From: Lentinus brumalis
Lineage: Eukaryota > Basidiomycota > Agaricomycetes > Polyporales > Polyporaceae
Direction of reading: 5' to 3'
Assembly (NCBI GenBank): GCA_001792895.1
Contig: MARA01000018.1
Location: 248,001-312,000 of the forward strand
DNA length: 64,000 nt
Part shown: positions 22,131 through 33,447 of the stretch, one piece after another
Layout: each line of letters begins with the position of its first letter
Numbering within the stretch: the stretch's first letter is position 1
Position numbers and translations under genes: made by a program
Notes under the pieces: model-generated
What the model was told of the DNA's origin: nothing
Databases searched by the model: none
Seen by the model: only the letters and a program-made list of their open reading frames with translations

Positions 22131-22643
22131 GCGCATTTTGAGTGAACCGAACAATGCCAGGAGTTGCTCGGAGACCTCTTCGAAGCCCACGCTCGACGGT
22201 CACGACAGTTCTGCCCGCTCGAAGAGACCCAAGGATGACGCGGACGTCTGACTGTGCTGACCAGATGACAAGGCAGGCGAAGGATCTGAAGGCGGAGCTG
22301 TTTGAGGTCAAGCAGCCGACGCTGACAGGATGGCTAACCGGCTGCGCATGTTCTGCTTCGTATACAGACCTGTCCAGACAAGCTTGGTCCTATTCGACGA
22401 GTCGAACAAGCCTGAGGGAAGTTATTGTTATGAGGCATGGCGTAGACCAGGATGCTCATACTGTTTCGGCGCAGCGCATAGGTATCACGGCCCGTGCAGC
22501 ACAAAACAATACTGTACGTAAGTACTAAGTACTTACTAGTAGCAAGCGCCGTGTCCTCTGCTTTTATACAACGACCGCCACGTCTGCATTTAAAGGACCT
22601 CCGCGATGCTCAGTCTCATCCGCATACCGCTAGCTCTCTACCC
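22131..22643. other. Intergenic between FunK1 remnant and homeodomain-like gene
   Basis: No gene seen. A near-palindromic AT-rich phrase (gtaagtactaagtacttac, about 22518-22536) lies about 110 bp upstream of the next start codon and may belong to its promoter region. The role is unknown. Confidence 0.5.
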
Positions 22644-24382
22644 ATGATGTACTTCGTCAACGTTCACGATTGGACACCCCAAGGGAGCAAGCCCAGACGA
22701 GAAAGCCGGCTAACAGCAAGAGCCTATGATATCCTCAGCGGTACGATTGACGTTCACGCCAATATCAGCGAGCGCACACTGACAACCTCTGTTCAATTTT
22801 CCACCAGTTTACTATGATAAGATTGGGCAGTCTCCGGACAGCGACGCACGTGAGATGCTCGCAGCGAAGATCCGGCGAATTACAGGCTGCGAGACGTGTA
22901 CGGTCGAGCGGGTCGATAGGTACTTCATTGGAAGACGCAAGAAAGATGCCGAGGCAGCTTTTGTGTCCTTTGTAACTTCAGAGATCCATTCAGTCTCCAG
23001 CCCCGGCCCTGGGATAGCACCCATACGTACGCCTTCTGATCTTCCTCACGTCTGTCGTGCCGAAGACTGACAAGGGCTCGCGATTCGTGGTCTGGTAGAG
23101 GAGCCCGCCTTCGGCATGTGGGCAACCCCTGAGGTGCAAGGAGGTACTTCTACACGGGCAAAACGATGCCGTGCTGCGGCAAAGCGATGGAACGACAAGG
23201 TATGTACTATTGTAATCCGATTCTCTTCCCGTCCTTTCCTTTGGTCTGACCCTGCAAACCTCTGCCAGTTCAAGCATGGGTATCTGGCAAACATCGCTCC
23301 AGATGGACAGGCCATACTACTCGATTTTGCCAACGGGGCAGGGGAGTGTGCTGCGGAACAACCTGGTTCGGAGTATCCGGTCGCGCCATCGGAGTCAAGT
23401 ACGCCCGAAGCTATGAATGACATCGAGCACAGCACCACGGACATATCTGCGACTTTCAACCCATCGTGCATCTCCGTCGCGCAACAACGTACTGAATACC
23501 CTGACTCGACGGTGACGGTCGTTGCGAAGGCAGACGTAGAAGAGCTTCTCGACAGCCTCCTCGCGAAGAAGCGTAAGAAGAAGGCGACCCGGAAGCCTCG
23601 TCCCAGTGCGACGCAACCTGAATCCAGACTTCTGGAGCATGTGTGGCAGCCAGGTGAGTACTATGTACCTCACAGAGTTTACTGGTGTGCCTCGTGGCGC
23701 CGACTGACATCGCTTATGGGCATGCAGACACATTTCCCAGTGAGGCTGGTCCGTCATTCGGCATCTGGACAGTCGCACCCTCCAAAAAGGGCATACGCAA
23801 GGATGTGACCAATCGATGGCGCAAGCAGGTCCGTCCGTCAGCGAGTCTCATACTTCCGCTGGCTCACAACGAGCCCATCAGCTTGAGCGTTGCGTTCGAG
23901 ACTCGTCCTCCGATGCGAGTGCGTCACTCACTCTTCGCCTGGACGCAGATCAGGGAGTGTCAGACAACCTTAGCAGGGACTCGTCCCCTCTGACGGGGCT
24001 GGATCCCTCCGAACCGGACGACGAGCGCACTGGAACCGTAGAGGAGGCCATCTTCGACTCAGATCGTGACACACTCGGTGAGTTATGACATGAGCTGTAT
24101 TGTCCGCGGTCTCACCTAATCGCATCCATAGTACCTCCTGGTTTCGCAGTACCGAACGTATTCACGAGGCCCGAGTACGCGCCTCCCCTCGAACATAGGC
24201 TGCAAGAGCTGGCGGAGGATCTGCACAACCAACTCCACTGCTCGCCAAGCGGAGGCTCTCATCCCCGAACGTTCTCTGAGCTCCTGACATGTCTTGACCC
24301 CAAGCTCGGCGAGGGAACTTCTGCTTTCCTGAACAACATCTTGGCAGGCGCGTATGTCGACCTAGGATTGGCAGCTTTGTGA
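22644..24382 (+). CDS. Homeodomain-like protein, long form (7 exons, 457 aa)
   Basis: Seven exons (22644-22740, 22808-23026, 23075-23199, 23269-23653, 23728-23828, 23882-24077, 24132-24382) join in phase without stops to 457 residues, strong support for an expressed gene. Residues 42-78 look like the second and third helices of a homeodomain: a helix rich in Lys/Leu, a turn at TGCETC, then VERVDRYFIGRRKK, where YF..RR sits in the place of the WFxNxR recognition helix. Trp48 is Tyr and the usually invariant Asn51 is Gly, so DNA binding is uncertain. A basic Lys-rich stretch (KKRKKKATRK, about residues 285-295) could be a nuclear signal. The middle and C-terminus are acidic and Ser-rich and end in a PRTFSELL-type block shared with the paralogue at 28869-29590. 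A regulator role is inferred. Confidence 0.7.
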
Positions 24383-25023
24383 TGACTCTATACGCTCATT
24401 GCCGTAGGCTCGCATAGCAGTCCAAACGTCAGCTATGTAGTCCCCTTCTTGACACAGATATCCTTTTCTTGGTGCGCACCCTAGGGGGTCGAGTTCGTCA
24501 TCAACGAACAACGAGCAAGTCTCTACCACATATGGCTATGTAGACATACAATCAGCTCAGATACTGGCCAGCAGCGCAATGAACTGCAACATAGGTTCAC
24601 ATCGCCTGAAAAGGAAGCCTGGGCACGATAGTGCCATATTGTCGGTCTTGGCGCCGACTCGGAGGAGGTAATCCTGTCCACATGAACACGTAGTACCCGC
24701 CGTGCCTCTCAGAGGGACCGAGCGTCGATCAGTAATGCTTCCTAGTTTGTAACTTCACCATGCATCCGACCTCATTGAGTCACGAAGTACTTGCCAATGA
24801 CTTGAGGCATCGTATACTTACATCGCACTTGTCAGAATGGTCGATAAGAGTCGATACATATCCCCTGCCGCGCCAAAGCCTTCGGCAATATCAGACTGGA
24901 ACGCGGCGGAGATTCAGCATAACAGCAACGACAACTAGTCATCGGAATATGTAGGGACAAGTGAATAAAAGATACAGTGATAGGAAACGAGGTTCTGGTG
25001 GGCGATATACTCTACATACGCCA
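24383..25023. other. Intergenic between convergent genes
   Basis: Shared 3' region of the homeodomain-like gene (plus) and the FunK1 kinase (minus). No ORF of note; the composition looks less GC-rich than the genes. Confidence 0.5.
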
Positions 25024-28000
25024 CTACCGACGACCTGCTCGTTTCGGCCTCGTGGAGTATGTACGAGTAACCTTCGGTTTGCTTTGCCCAACAGAGCCAC
25101 TAGGGTGTCCGGAAGGTCCACTCATAGCACTGGAAGGTCCTGCTCGAGGGGCAATAGGGCCAGGATCATTGTTCTTGACACGGCTAGTATCGGAATGGGT
25201 AACGCGTGTGCCCCCCGAGCTGCTGGCAACAGGTAGGCTCGACAACGCTCCGGTACCCTGGTTGTCCTGACCGCTCAGCGACTCGCAACTACTTGTCTTT
25301 TGCCGGGTCGAACGAATGGTGGTTTCGCGACCGCGATTCTTATAGCTCGAAGCGGCCGATGGTTTGGGTCCAGAGTCGGTACGTGTCTTCTTCCGGTTTG
25401 TATCCTCGACCTCAGAGAGACTCTCTCGCGGCCGTGGGGTATACTTCTCCAGGCGGTCGCGTACTCTGTCATTGGCAGGCCATGTGTACTTGTCCAGATA
25501 CCTCTGCAGGAGGAGGCGGATAGTGCTGTGCTTCTCGAGGGACTTGGCACTCGCGATCGTTGCTGGTGAGGGAGGTCTCTGCGTCCTGCCTTCTCCCGTT
25601 GTCTGCCGAGCTAGTCCCTTGCCTGATGACTCGTCGAAGTCCATGTCGCCGTCAACGGACTCTGTCTCCTCCTCATTGTCGGAGTTGAGGTCGGCATAAT
25701 TGTCCCATTGCATGGTCATATCAGGCGAGGGGGTTGGAGACGAAACCACTCGCTTCTCGCTCTTCGAAGCGGCTCGCTCCCATTCGAGAACGGTATATCG
25801 AGTGCCTATAAGCGCGAGCAACTCGTGCACCAGCGCGTTCAGGGGGTGATCAGCAGGCTCCGTGTTCTCCGCTCTGAAGAGGATATCCTTCTCGGAGTCG
25901 TCGAGTTTGGCCTCCGTGATGCAGATGCGTTTGCCAGCCGGACATCCATAACCGTCTTCGGTGAGGACGTAGCCGTCAAAGTAGTAATTGATGAATCCTC
26001 TTATGTCGGAGATGTTGTGATGCACGAGGCGAACCGCGGCGTATATGAGAACGTGAACGAACGACTCCAGCTCGTCGGGGATGGTGACGATTTGATTCGC
26101 ATGTGTGAGGATGTGTCGAGACATAAAATGCCACGTCCCCTTGTGCCCAATATGAGTGAAGGTACCGTTGATCAGCGAGGCAGACTCACCGTCCGTTCAG
26201 GCTGCAAAGCCCGTGTGACCGTCCAGTCCTTGGCGAGCTCCCAGTCCGCCAGGAGTCCTTTCCAGACGACAGCATACTTGGCCTTGTTATCCTGGTTCCC
26301 TTCTTCAGGACGACGCTTCACCTCTTTCACAGATGGACAGATCAGCATGTTGCCGAAGCTAACGTCCCTGTGAACGGAGTTACAGCTCTTGTAAGCGGTC
26401 TCATGCGCTACAACACTGCTTATTAGTATGTGTAATGCAAGGCGAAGATTAGCACATACCAACAATGCTGTCGATGATAAGGATGACCAGCTGCTTGCTG
26501 CTCGTGATCTCGGTGAGTGGAAGACAGACCTCTCGGAGGACAAGACGGTAATGGATGAGATGACGCAGTCCCTGGCCCTGTTGTAAGTTGTCTTCGGCGG
26601 TACGTTCGTCCGCCGTGCGCTTCGTGCCACCGCCCCCCTTGGAACCTTCGGATGTGTCTGCAGGTGTCCCGCGGGTGGAAGCGGCGTTCTTTTTCATCCG
26701 CCCTACCTTGGTGACAGCCCTACGCTCGACCTCCTTCTTCTCTTGGACACTTTGTATGTATGGGACGAAGGCCTCGACAGTTCTCTTGCCAGTGATGGGC
26801 GAATAGTTCGTCGTTTCGGTCTCCTGGTCCTCGACGTCTCCATGCGCGATGACCGTGGGAACGTTCCGCACACCCTTTTTGTTGAGCTCCTGGAGAATCT
26901 CGCCCTCCGGCTTGATGCCGACGTAGTAGGACCTCCATGTATCCTTGAGGAACACAAAACGCTGCGTCTCCCACTCGAGAGCGACGTACCCCTTGGTACC
27001 CCGGCCCACCAGGCTGGTCGGAGGATCGTTGACGCAATTCCCTATCAAGTAGCGATGCTCACCGACTTTGACCATGTAGCGGGGAGCGTCGTTCTCCAAG
27101 GATTCACGAAACGCATCGCGTACATAGGTGAAAACAGGGAGGGCATCCGGGTCCTTGTGTTGACATCGTCGCCCTGGACACTGCTTCTTAGGATCACCAC
27201 AGTCCTTCGCATCCATACCCGCTGCAAGATTGGAAGAGTCGAGGAACGATTCAGGAATGGTCGAGGCGTCGTCGATGTAGCGGGCGTGATGAGCGAGGTC
27301 CTTCGGGTGTGCGTTCTTCAGCTCGTCCATGCGCTTATAACCACACGACGTGGGAGAGAGGAGGGTCGCAGTGGTATCTATGCCTTGAACATCTTCATCG
27401 AGCTTGTGGAAGGCATGAAGGAAGGTGAGGAGAGCGGCAGTGCCTTCGACAAACGAGATGTAGTCGATAGCTTCCGTCGCGATGACTCCGCCGTGGTCGA
27501 AGAACATGACGCGGAATTCGGGGCCGTTGATGAAGAGGAAGAAGAGATGCTTCCTATGTTGGTGGACGAACACGCGCTCGGCGTACGTCATCAGTTGTCC
27601 GTACACGCCCTTGCGGTCCACTGAGTCCGATTCATGCTTGTGTGTTGGGTTGTCATCGAAGGGGTCGTTCGACGTCCCGCCACGCTTGAACTCAATCGGT
27701 AGCCGCTGCAGGGACCAATTCGGCTTGTTGCCTTCTTCCCCGTCTTTGATGCGCGCCTCGTCGCTTTTCGAGATGAGCGACCCGTCGATCCGCAGCTTGG
27801 TGGTGTCGCCAGAGTCGGACGCATCTTCGGATAGATGGAGAATAAAGCCGGGGCACAGCTCGATAGGAAGTGTCTTGTCGTTGGCAACGGTTTCCTGTCG
27901 GTGGTTGAAGCCAAGTCAGCCGTAACCCACCACCAACCACCGGCGAGACTCAATGTGAGCGACGTACCCATGCCTTCGACCACTCCTTCTCCGTCAGAGT

Positions 28001-28309
28001 ACCGTCTTTCTTGACCATCCGTCCGTTCCTTCCACGTGTGAGTCCCAGGGCTTGGTTGAACGCGTCTTGAACTTTCTGAGCCTTCCCCTCGGGGATGGCA
28101 CGGGCACCAGGCAGGTAGTCGGTCATGAACTGGGTAAAGCCCATCCAAACGGAGCAATCAGCGCCGTCCGACATGAGAATCTTGCGTGTCTGCTGCGCGG
28201 TGGGTGCGGATTTGGTGTGCAGCTTCGCGGGGTCGTTGTTCTTGTGCTTCTTCTTGTTGAACGGGGAACTCTGCTGTGCGGTTTCAGGCATCCTGTGAGG
28301 CTTCGGCAT
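25024..28309 (-). CDS. FunK1-type protein kinase, intact
   Basis: Four exons on the minus strand (27968-28309, 26460-27894, 26190-26407, 25024-26139) splice in phase to 1036 residues. Family marks: an N-terminal domain rich in Trp/Phe, EFKRG and ALEWETQRFVFLKDTWR, catalytic loop HRDVSFGN (Asp near residue 607), DWELA in place of DFG (Asp near 647), then GTWHFMS, typical of FunK1 activation segments. Conserved PDELES and the C-lobe follow. The last 200 residues are disordered, Ser/Arg-rich and basic (TYSTRPKRAGRR end). FunK1 kinases are a mushroom-specific expansion, probably active on protein Ser/Thr, with unknown targets. The start is the ATG at 28309; a GTGAGT-like site 20 nt upstream leaves room for another 5' exon. 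It lies 560 bp downstream of a homeodomain-like gene on the same strand. Confidence 0.9.
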
Positions 28310-28868
28310 GGTGGCAGCAATGGGACTCACTGATGAACCACCAGCACAGCGAATTTATGCTGAGGGCGGAGCTGGTCAGAAATGCCTTTTGCGGCTCCCT
28401 GGGGCGTGGACCACCCACGAGAATCAGCTAAGCGCTGCAAACAAAAGAGACTGCGCTGATGCCACATACCAAATGAAGACTTCAAAGGCACAATTCCTTT
28501 GGTTGGTGTGATTCCGAGAAGATGGCCGTGAACACAGTCAAAGGGACTGTTTGACCACAGGCAAGCTGTGGTGCAGCGGTCAGTCCATGCCTTAATACAC
28601 ACATGTTATCCGTGTACATACTGTCTACTGAATCAGGATTGTGGTATGGTTCAGCGTCGAGCGTCGAGATGGTTCAACTTCAAGAAGGAGATAGCGCCCA
28701 GCCACGCAACAATCACTCGGGCGTCTAACCGGCTCCCTCTCGACCGTGGACCACGATGTGAGGACTCATTTCTACCCTTAGAAGTAACCATGAATACAGA
28801 CAGATTTGTTATAAGGTTGCTACAGCAGTGAAAAGAAACTGGCCAGCGATGGAACCATCCGTATCGTA
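28310..28868. other. Intergenic between homeodomain-like gene and FunK1
   Basis: Both neighbours are on the minus strand, so this is the 3' end of the former and the upstream region of the latter. No gene seen. Confidence 0.5.
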
Positions 28869-29590
28869 TCAGCATCGGGCGGACTCGGAGGCACCACAGC
28901 CCGATGCACTTGTAAAGCCTAGTAGTCTCTCAGAGATGTCACGGAGAAAAGCTTCGGAAGACGCGTCCGTCTCTTGACACCATCTCCCAAGCTCCGCGAA
29001 GGTCTTCGGAGGGGACGTCGGTGGTATGGAGACTTGGGAAAGCGCGTTTCGCAGCCGACTGGCAAGGTCATCGGTCTTGACGGCGGCGGGGCAGATAGGC
29101 TCGGATGTAGACCCTCTCTGCCTACTCGGAGGGATACCTAAGTATGTTGTCGGACGTCGTGAGTAGATGCTTCTCTGCCCGTGTCTATGACCGAACTTAC
29201 GAATGCGGAGAGCTTGGTTCCGTACCTCAGGCTTTGCATTCGCAGGTTCCGAGGCTGGCTTGCTGGCGCGAGCGACGGTCTTGCGTCTCTCGTTGAAGTA
29301 CATCGATATCTTCGCTACCGTGCACGCCCCAGCTCCGGGTAACTTTGCAATCATGGACGCAAGCTCCTTCTTCTGCTGTTTGCTCGGATACGCCGTGACG
29401 CTCTGGTGAAAGTCTACACCCATGGTCCATATGTGAGTTCTGAGTACGCGCAGAATCGATGCTCACCTCTCAGAAGGATGTATGCGGCTTTAGGGAGGTA
29501 CTTGTCCCCGGGCCGCGTCTCGTCCGACGATGGTCTCCTTGTACTTGGCTGTTTGCGACCCTTTCCATTCGAGCCGCGAGAGCGAGGCAT
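28869..29590 (-). CDS. Homeodomain-like protein, short form (3 exons, 201 aa)
   Basis: Exons 29467-29590, 29201-29413 and 28869-29137 join in phase to 201 residues. Residues 51-86 align with the gene at 22644 without a gap: Pro to the YF of the third helix is 29 residues in both, and intron 1 falls at the same place and phase, nine residues before that Pro, so the two are paralogues. The recognition helix reads KISMYFNERRK; the Asn51 position is Glu. The N-terminus is basic (KGRKQPSTRR), and a PKTFAELGRW block near the end corresponds to PRTFSELL in the long form. The roughly 250-residue middle of the long form, with its basic KKRKKK patch, is missing. This is either a natural short isoform-like paralogue or a deletion derivative; the frame is intact. 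Confidence 0.65.
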
Positions 29591-30014
29591 ATTGGTGACG
29601 ACGGGCGTTGGTTGGACTCTGAGGTGCAAGAGCGGACGCAACAGCAATTGTGGCTGCAGCTATGCGAATCCTCAATCCTCCTCTCAGGCTTCTGTAGTCA
29701 CACGCCTGCGGCAGAGAAGCTTCTCTATATCCTTATTAGTTCAGTGCGTCGCGGCTTGTAGAGTACACGTCTTACGCGTTCTCGATGCTCGTTACATTAC
29801 CACTCGACGCCATTGCGAAACCAAGGCGATTTCTCCTGGAAGCTCACGGGTGTCGTCACGGGCAGACCATTATAAGTAGTACTCGGGAGTCGCGAATAGT
29901 AAGTAACCAAAGCAGTGGCCCATAGAAGCTCCGAGCAAGAGGCCAGTACCCAGTCTAGTCCCTGAGACCCGTCAAGTCCACAAATGAGAACCGAAACGTA
30001 CGAACAGTTAAAAA
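29591..30014. other. Intergenic
   Basis: Upstream of the short homeodomain-like gene and downstream of the GH16 gene, both on minus. No gene seen. Confidence 0.5.
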
Positions 30015-31908
30015 TCAACAGAGTTGCCACATCTTCACGGAATCGACGACGAGCGCTCGATCCTCGGGGTTCTCGGGCCAAGTAGAGGCCCAATGAGACT
30101 GCGCGTACGTGAAGTCGCTCATAGCAGCTGTGACGAGACAAGAGTCAGGAACGATGGAGCGTAAAACAGGGATGAAACGCACTGAGGGACCCGTCAAGCC
30201 ATGGCTTGTCACCCACCCCATCCGGGAACCACCCGTTGGTGCCGCCGACAGCAACGTTCATGATGAGGTAGAAGGGCTGGTCGAAGGGCGCGACGTTCTT
30301 CGTACCACTCCCCCACGGATCCGGTGTCGTGATGTAGCTCGAGCCGTTCGCGACGGTCGTCGGGAAGCCTCCGCGCTTGAAGAACGGCTCGTTGAAGCGC
30401 AGGTACATCATGTACGTGAGGCGCGAGTCGACGTAGATGCGCATGAACTCCGCGTTCCACTCGACGACGTACGTGTGGAAGTCGTCCGCAAACGTCTTGC
30501 GCCGGTTCGTCCACCAGCCGAACGTCTTGCTCACGCCGTTCAGCCATGAGAACGGGCCCCAGTTCAGCGAGCCCCGCACATAGTCCACGCCCCTGTGGCA
30601 CAGCAGCAAGGTTAGAGCCTCACTGGCACGGTTCGGATGCAGGCTGGGAAGACGTACTGCGCCTTGTAGTCCGGACTGTTCCCGCGCGCCTCCATGATAT
30701 CGATCTCTCCGGACCGCGGCCATGGTCCGTACTTCTCACTCACGGGCAGCATCCACAACGCAGGCCAAAGCCAGTCACCTCGCGGCAACTTGGCGCTGAT
30801 CTCCACTCGTCCATACTGGATAGAATGGTGACCACGCGTATGGATCCTCGCACTCATGACGGGAGGGATGACCGCCTTGCTGGAGAAGTTTGAGACTGCG
30901 CCGCAGTTCGTCGCGTTGGTGTCCGTACATCCGGTTATGTTGTAGACGAACGGAGGCTGGCCGATCATGGCGCTGGTCCCGATGACATCTGACGTGAGGG
31001 TCGGGACGATGTAGAGTCGCCCATCGCGCACGTAAGAGTTGTTCGCCGAGTCGGTCGGCATCTCGAACTCCTGGTTGCTGCGGGGCGCCAGACGTTGGAC
31101 AGATCGCAAAGTCAATTGAGATGAAATGCAACCAGCAGTTAGCTCATGTCTCCCCGATCGGCTGGTCCTACACAGCACCAGAGAAGGAAAGCAGCACTCA
31201 CCCGAATCCGCTCATGCTGACCTCGTGCGTCCACGTGTTCTCTGTGTTGAACGTGTCGAAATTGTCCTCCATGACCAGGCAGAGATTGCCGAGGCGAAGA
31301 GTGGTCTTCCATGTGAAGTAGCATCGAATGGCGCCACCGGCGATGCCGAGGAGCGCGATCAGATACACGACCCAGTTCGAAAGGATGGCCATCTTGTCCT
31401 TTTGCGAAAGCCATGGCTTCTCGATAGCACCCGTCAGCATCGTCGAACGCATCGGCTTGCGTACGCGAGACATCGTGGACATGCGTGAGGTGGCCTTGGG
31501 GCTGGTTGGGAGAGCGGGACGCATGGAGCGTGGGGGCATGAACGAGTTGCGAGCCTGCGACCGGGCAGATGACGAAGCTCCGAGTTCCTCGATGTCCGTG
31601 GTCGACTTCCGCAGTGCAGACTGCACCGAGACACGGCTGTCATACCGCTTGTTCAAAGGTCGGTCGGCGAACCCACTGAAGCTCACGACACTAGCAGGTT
31701 TCGGGGAGGATGGGAGAGAAGCACTGGGTGTGCTAAACGGATCGCGAGACTCGTCGCCCGGACTATCGGGCTCGGCCTGGTCGGGGATGAAGAAGCCAGT
31801 CTGATGGACATCGCTCGAGTGCTCGGCAGACGTCGAGGGACGTGGCGAGGACGACGAGGACGAGGAAGCGGAGGACGAGGACGAACTCGGGAGCTTGGGC
31901 GCAGGCAT
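30015..31908 (-). CDS. GH16 type II membrane protein (copy in inverted duplication)
   Basis: Four exons (31202-31908, 30658-31077, 30183-30592, 30015-30127) give 549 residues. The N-terminal 170 residues are Ser/Pro-rich and disordered, presumably cytosolic. One membrane span (about 178-198, NWVVYLIALLGIAGG) has no signal peptide, which fits type II topology. The rest is a GH16 fold with the catalytic motif GEIDIME (Glu near 360, Asp 362, Glu 365) and Trp-rich substrate cleft blocks (SLNWGPFSW, FGWWTNRR). The layout resembles KRE6/SKN1-type proteins needed for beta-1,6-glucan assembly, so a Golgi or plasma-membrane glucan hydrolase or transglycosidase acting in wall synthesis is likely; the exact activity is inferred. 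The coding exons and about 1 kb of upstream DNA are duplicated in inverted orientation at 61393-64000. Confidence 0.9.
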
Positions 31909-32919
31909 GGCTGGAGGGCGGGCTGAGGGTTCCTAGGACCAATGAAACGCGCGAATATAGCTTTCTGCGAGATGACCGTGAGCGCACCGCCCACTTTTCA
32001 GTGGCGGCGCATGCGGAAGTCAAGATGCGGCAGGACCGTCCGCAACGGGCTAGGGTTCTATCACGCTGCCAGGGACGTCCTCGTTGAACTCCCTCGGCAG
32101 ACCACGCATATTGACGGCGTCTTCAGATCCAAAACGCGCTATAACAAAGGCGCCTGCTTGCATCGCATCGTCATCTGGCAGCATATGGTAACTACCTGAA
32201 TATTTCGAGCTCACCTCATGCCCATACCAACAGTACAAATCCGTCAGATATCATTGACGTTTGACCGTGATCGAACTTTGAGCGAGCCGTCCGTTCCTCA
32301 TCGCCTCGTCTGCTACGGCGGTAGTGAGTCGGGAACATTCCGCATCCAAGTGGTGGTTGGCACAGTCCGGCCGTGCCGTGCAGTCGGAGCGCTTGTTGAC
32401 AGATAAGTATAGGATACGGCGACAAGATACCGAACACGTTCACGCCGCGCACACGGAGGAGTCAAATTCGCTGACGTGGGGATCGGTGTACCGCTGTGGT
32501 CGATAATATGTCTGCATCCAGGGACTTCAGTCATGGATGCATCCCAGAAGACCATGCCAAGTGCTTACCGCCCAACTCAGGTGTCTTCGTTACGAGGAAG
32601 AGCGACCGTGCTTCATACGACATGTATCGAGCCAGGGCTGCAGCTTACGTCACTGAGTATTTGTACGAGCTTCCATGAGCCACAGGAGAAACGTGAGTGC
32701 TCGAACAGCGAGCGCAATAGACGCTGAGGACCGCAAGAATCGCGATTTCGGCGACGCCCGCGGAGATGATTGCGAAGGCCATTCTCCAGGAGTCCAGGCA
32801 GGCGAACCTTTCTCCCTGAGGTCCCCTGATGGCTTTTCTCAAGCTCAACAAACACGATAGCTCGCTTGTACAACACTCAGAAATTGATCGCAGTTCCAAC
32901 AGTACTGTAGGTACTCACT
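30308..32919 (-). repeat. Inverted segmental duplication, copy 1
   Basis: The reverse complement of this segment matches 61393-64000 with only scattered substitutions and small indels (for example a 4-bp indel near 32405). The outer edge is sharp: similarity ends at 32919 here and at 61393 in the partner, next to an acagtactgt palindrome (32899-32908). The inner end cannot be fixed because the partner runs off the window. It includes most of a GH16 gene and about 1 kb of upstream sequence. Confidence 0.95.
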
Positions 32920-33447
32920 CAAGCCCTGCTCCCCATCTGCTCCCAGTGACATCCCAACCTCGGTCCTCCGTTGCAACTTGTACATATGATAGGATCGACG
33001 ACCGTGACAGGCGGTACTTGCGCATGCAGCCTCATTACAATATTGAATGGAGCTTCAATATACGAATCCCGCCAGGCTCCGAGTCCACGATACATACTCG
33101 TACATTATTGATAAGACACTACTACTTAGTTGGGAGGGTAATCAGTAACTCTACTGAGCTGTGGCCGTAGGGCTCTGAGGCTCCCGCGACTCGGAGACTA
33201 TCACAGTCCACTGTCGGGTGTTTATTCTGTGTCCGCAGTATGTTCGGGTTCTATGTGAGATGCACCAGGCTATGGCAATCCCGACTGTGCCGGGATTATT
33301 AGCCATTGCAGTGCCGGATACAGAACAATGTAACAGTATATAGTAGTCATCACCGGCGGCTCCACTGCACCTCTTTTAACCCCTTTCATCGAGTCTCTGT
33401 TGCTTGACCTCATTGTATCTCAACGTTCAACGCCGATATCTTAGAAC
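31909..33447. other. Upstream region of GH16 gene, then intergenic
   Basis: Up to 32919 this is part of the inverted duplication and should hold the GH16 promoter; an inverted CCAAT-type site (accaatgaaa, about 31939-31948) lies 35 bp upstream of the ATG. Within it are short ORFs conserved in both copies (for example 32050-32238 minus, 62 aa), but conservation here only reflects the recent duplication. From 32920 to 33447 I see no gene. Confidence 0.5.

Noticed and set aside
26743..27624. 293-codon plus ORF
   Set aside because: Exact antisense shadow of FunK1 exon 2.
32050..32238. 62-codon ORF conserved in both arms of the inverted duplication, as a small gene
   Set aside because: The whole duplicated segment is near-identical, so conservation carries no coding signal; it lies in the GH16 upstream region.
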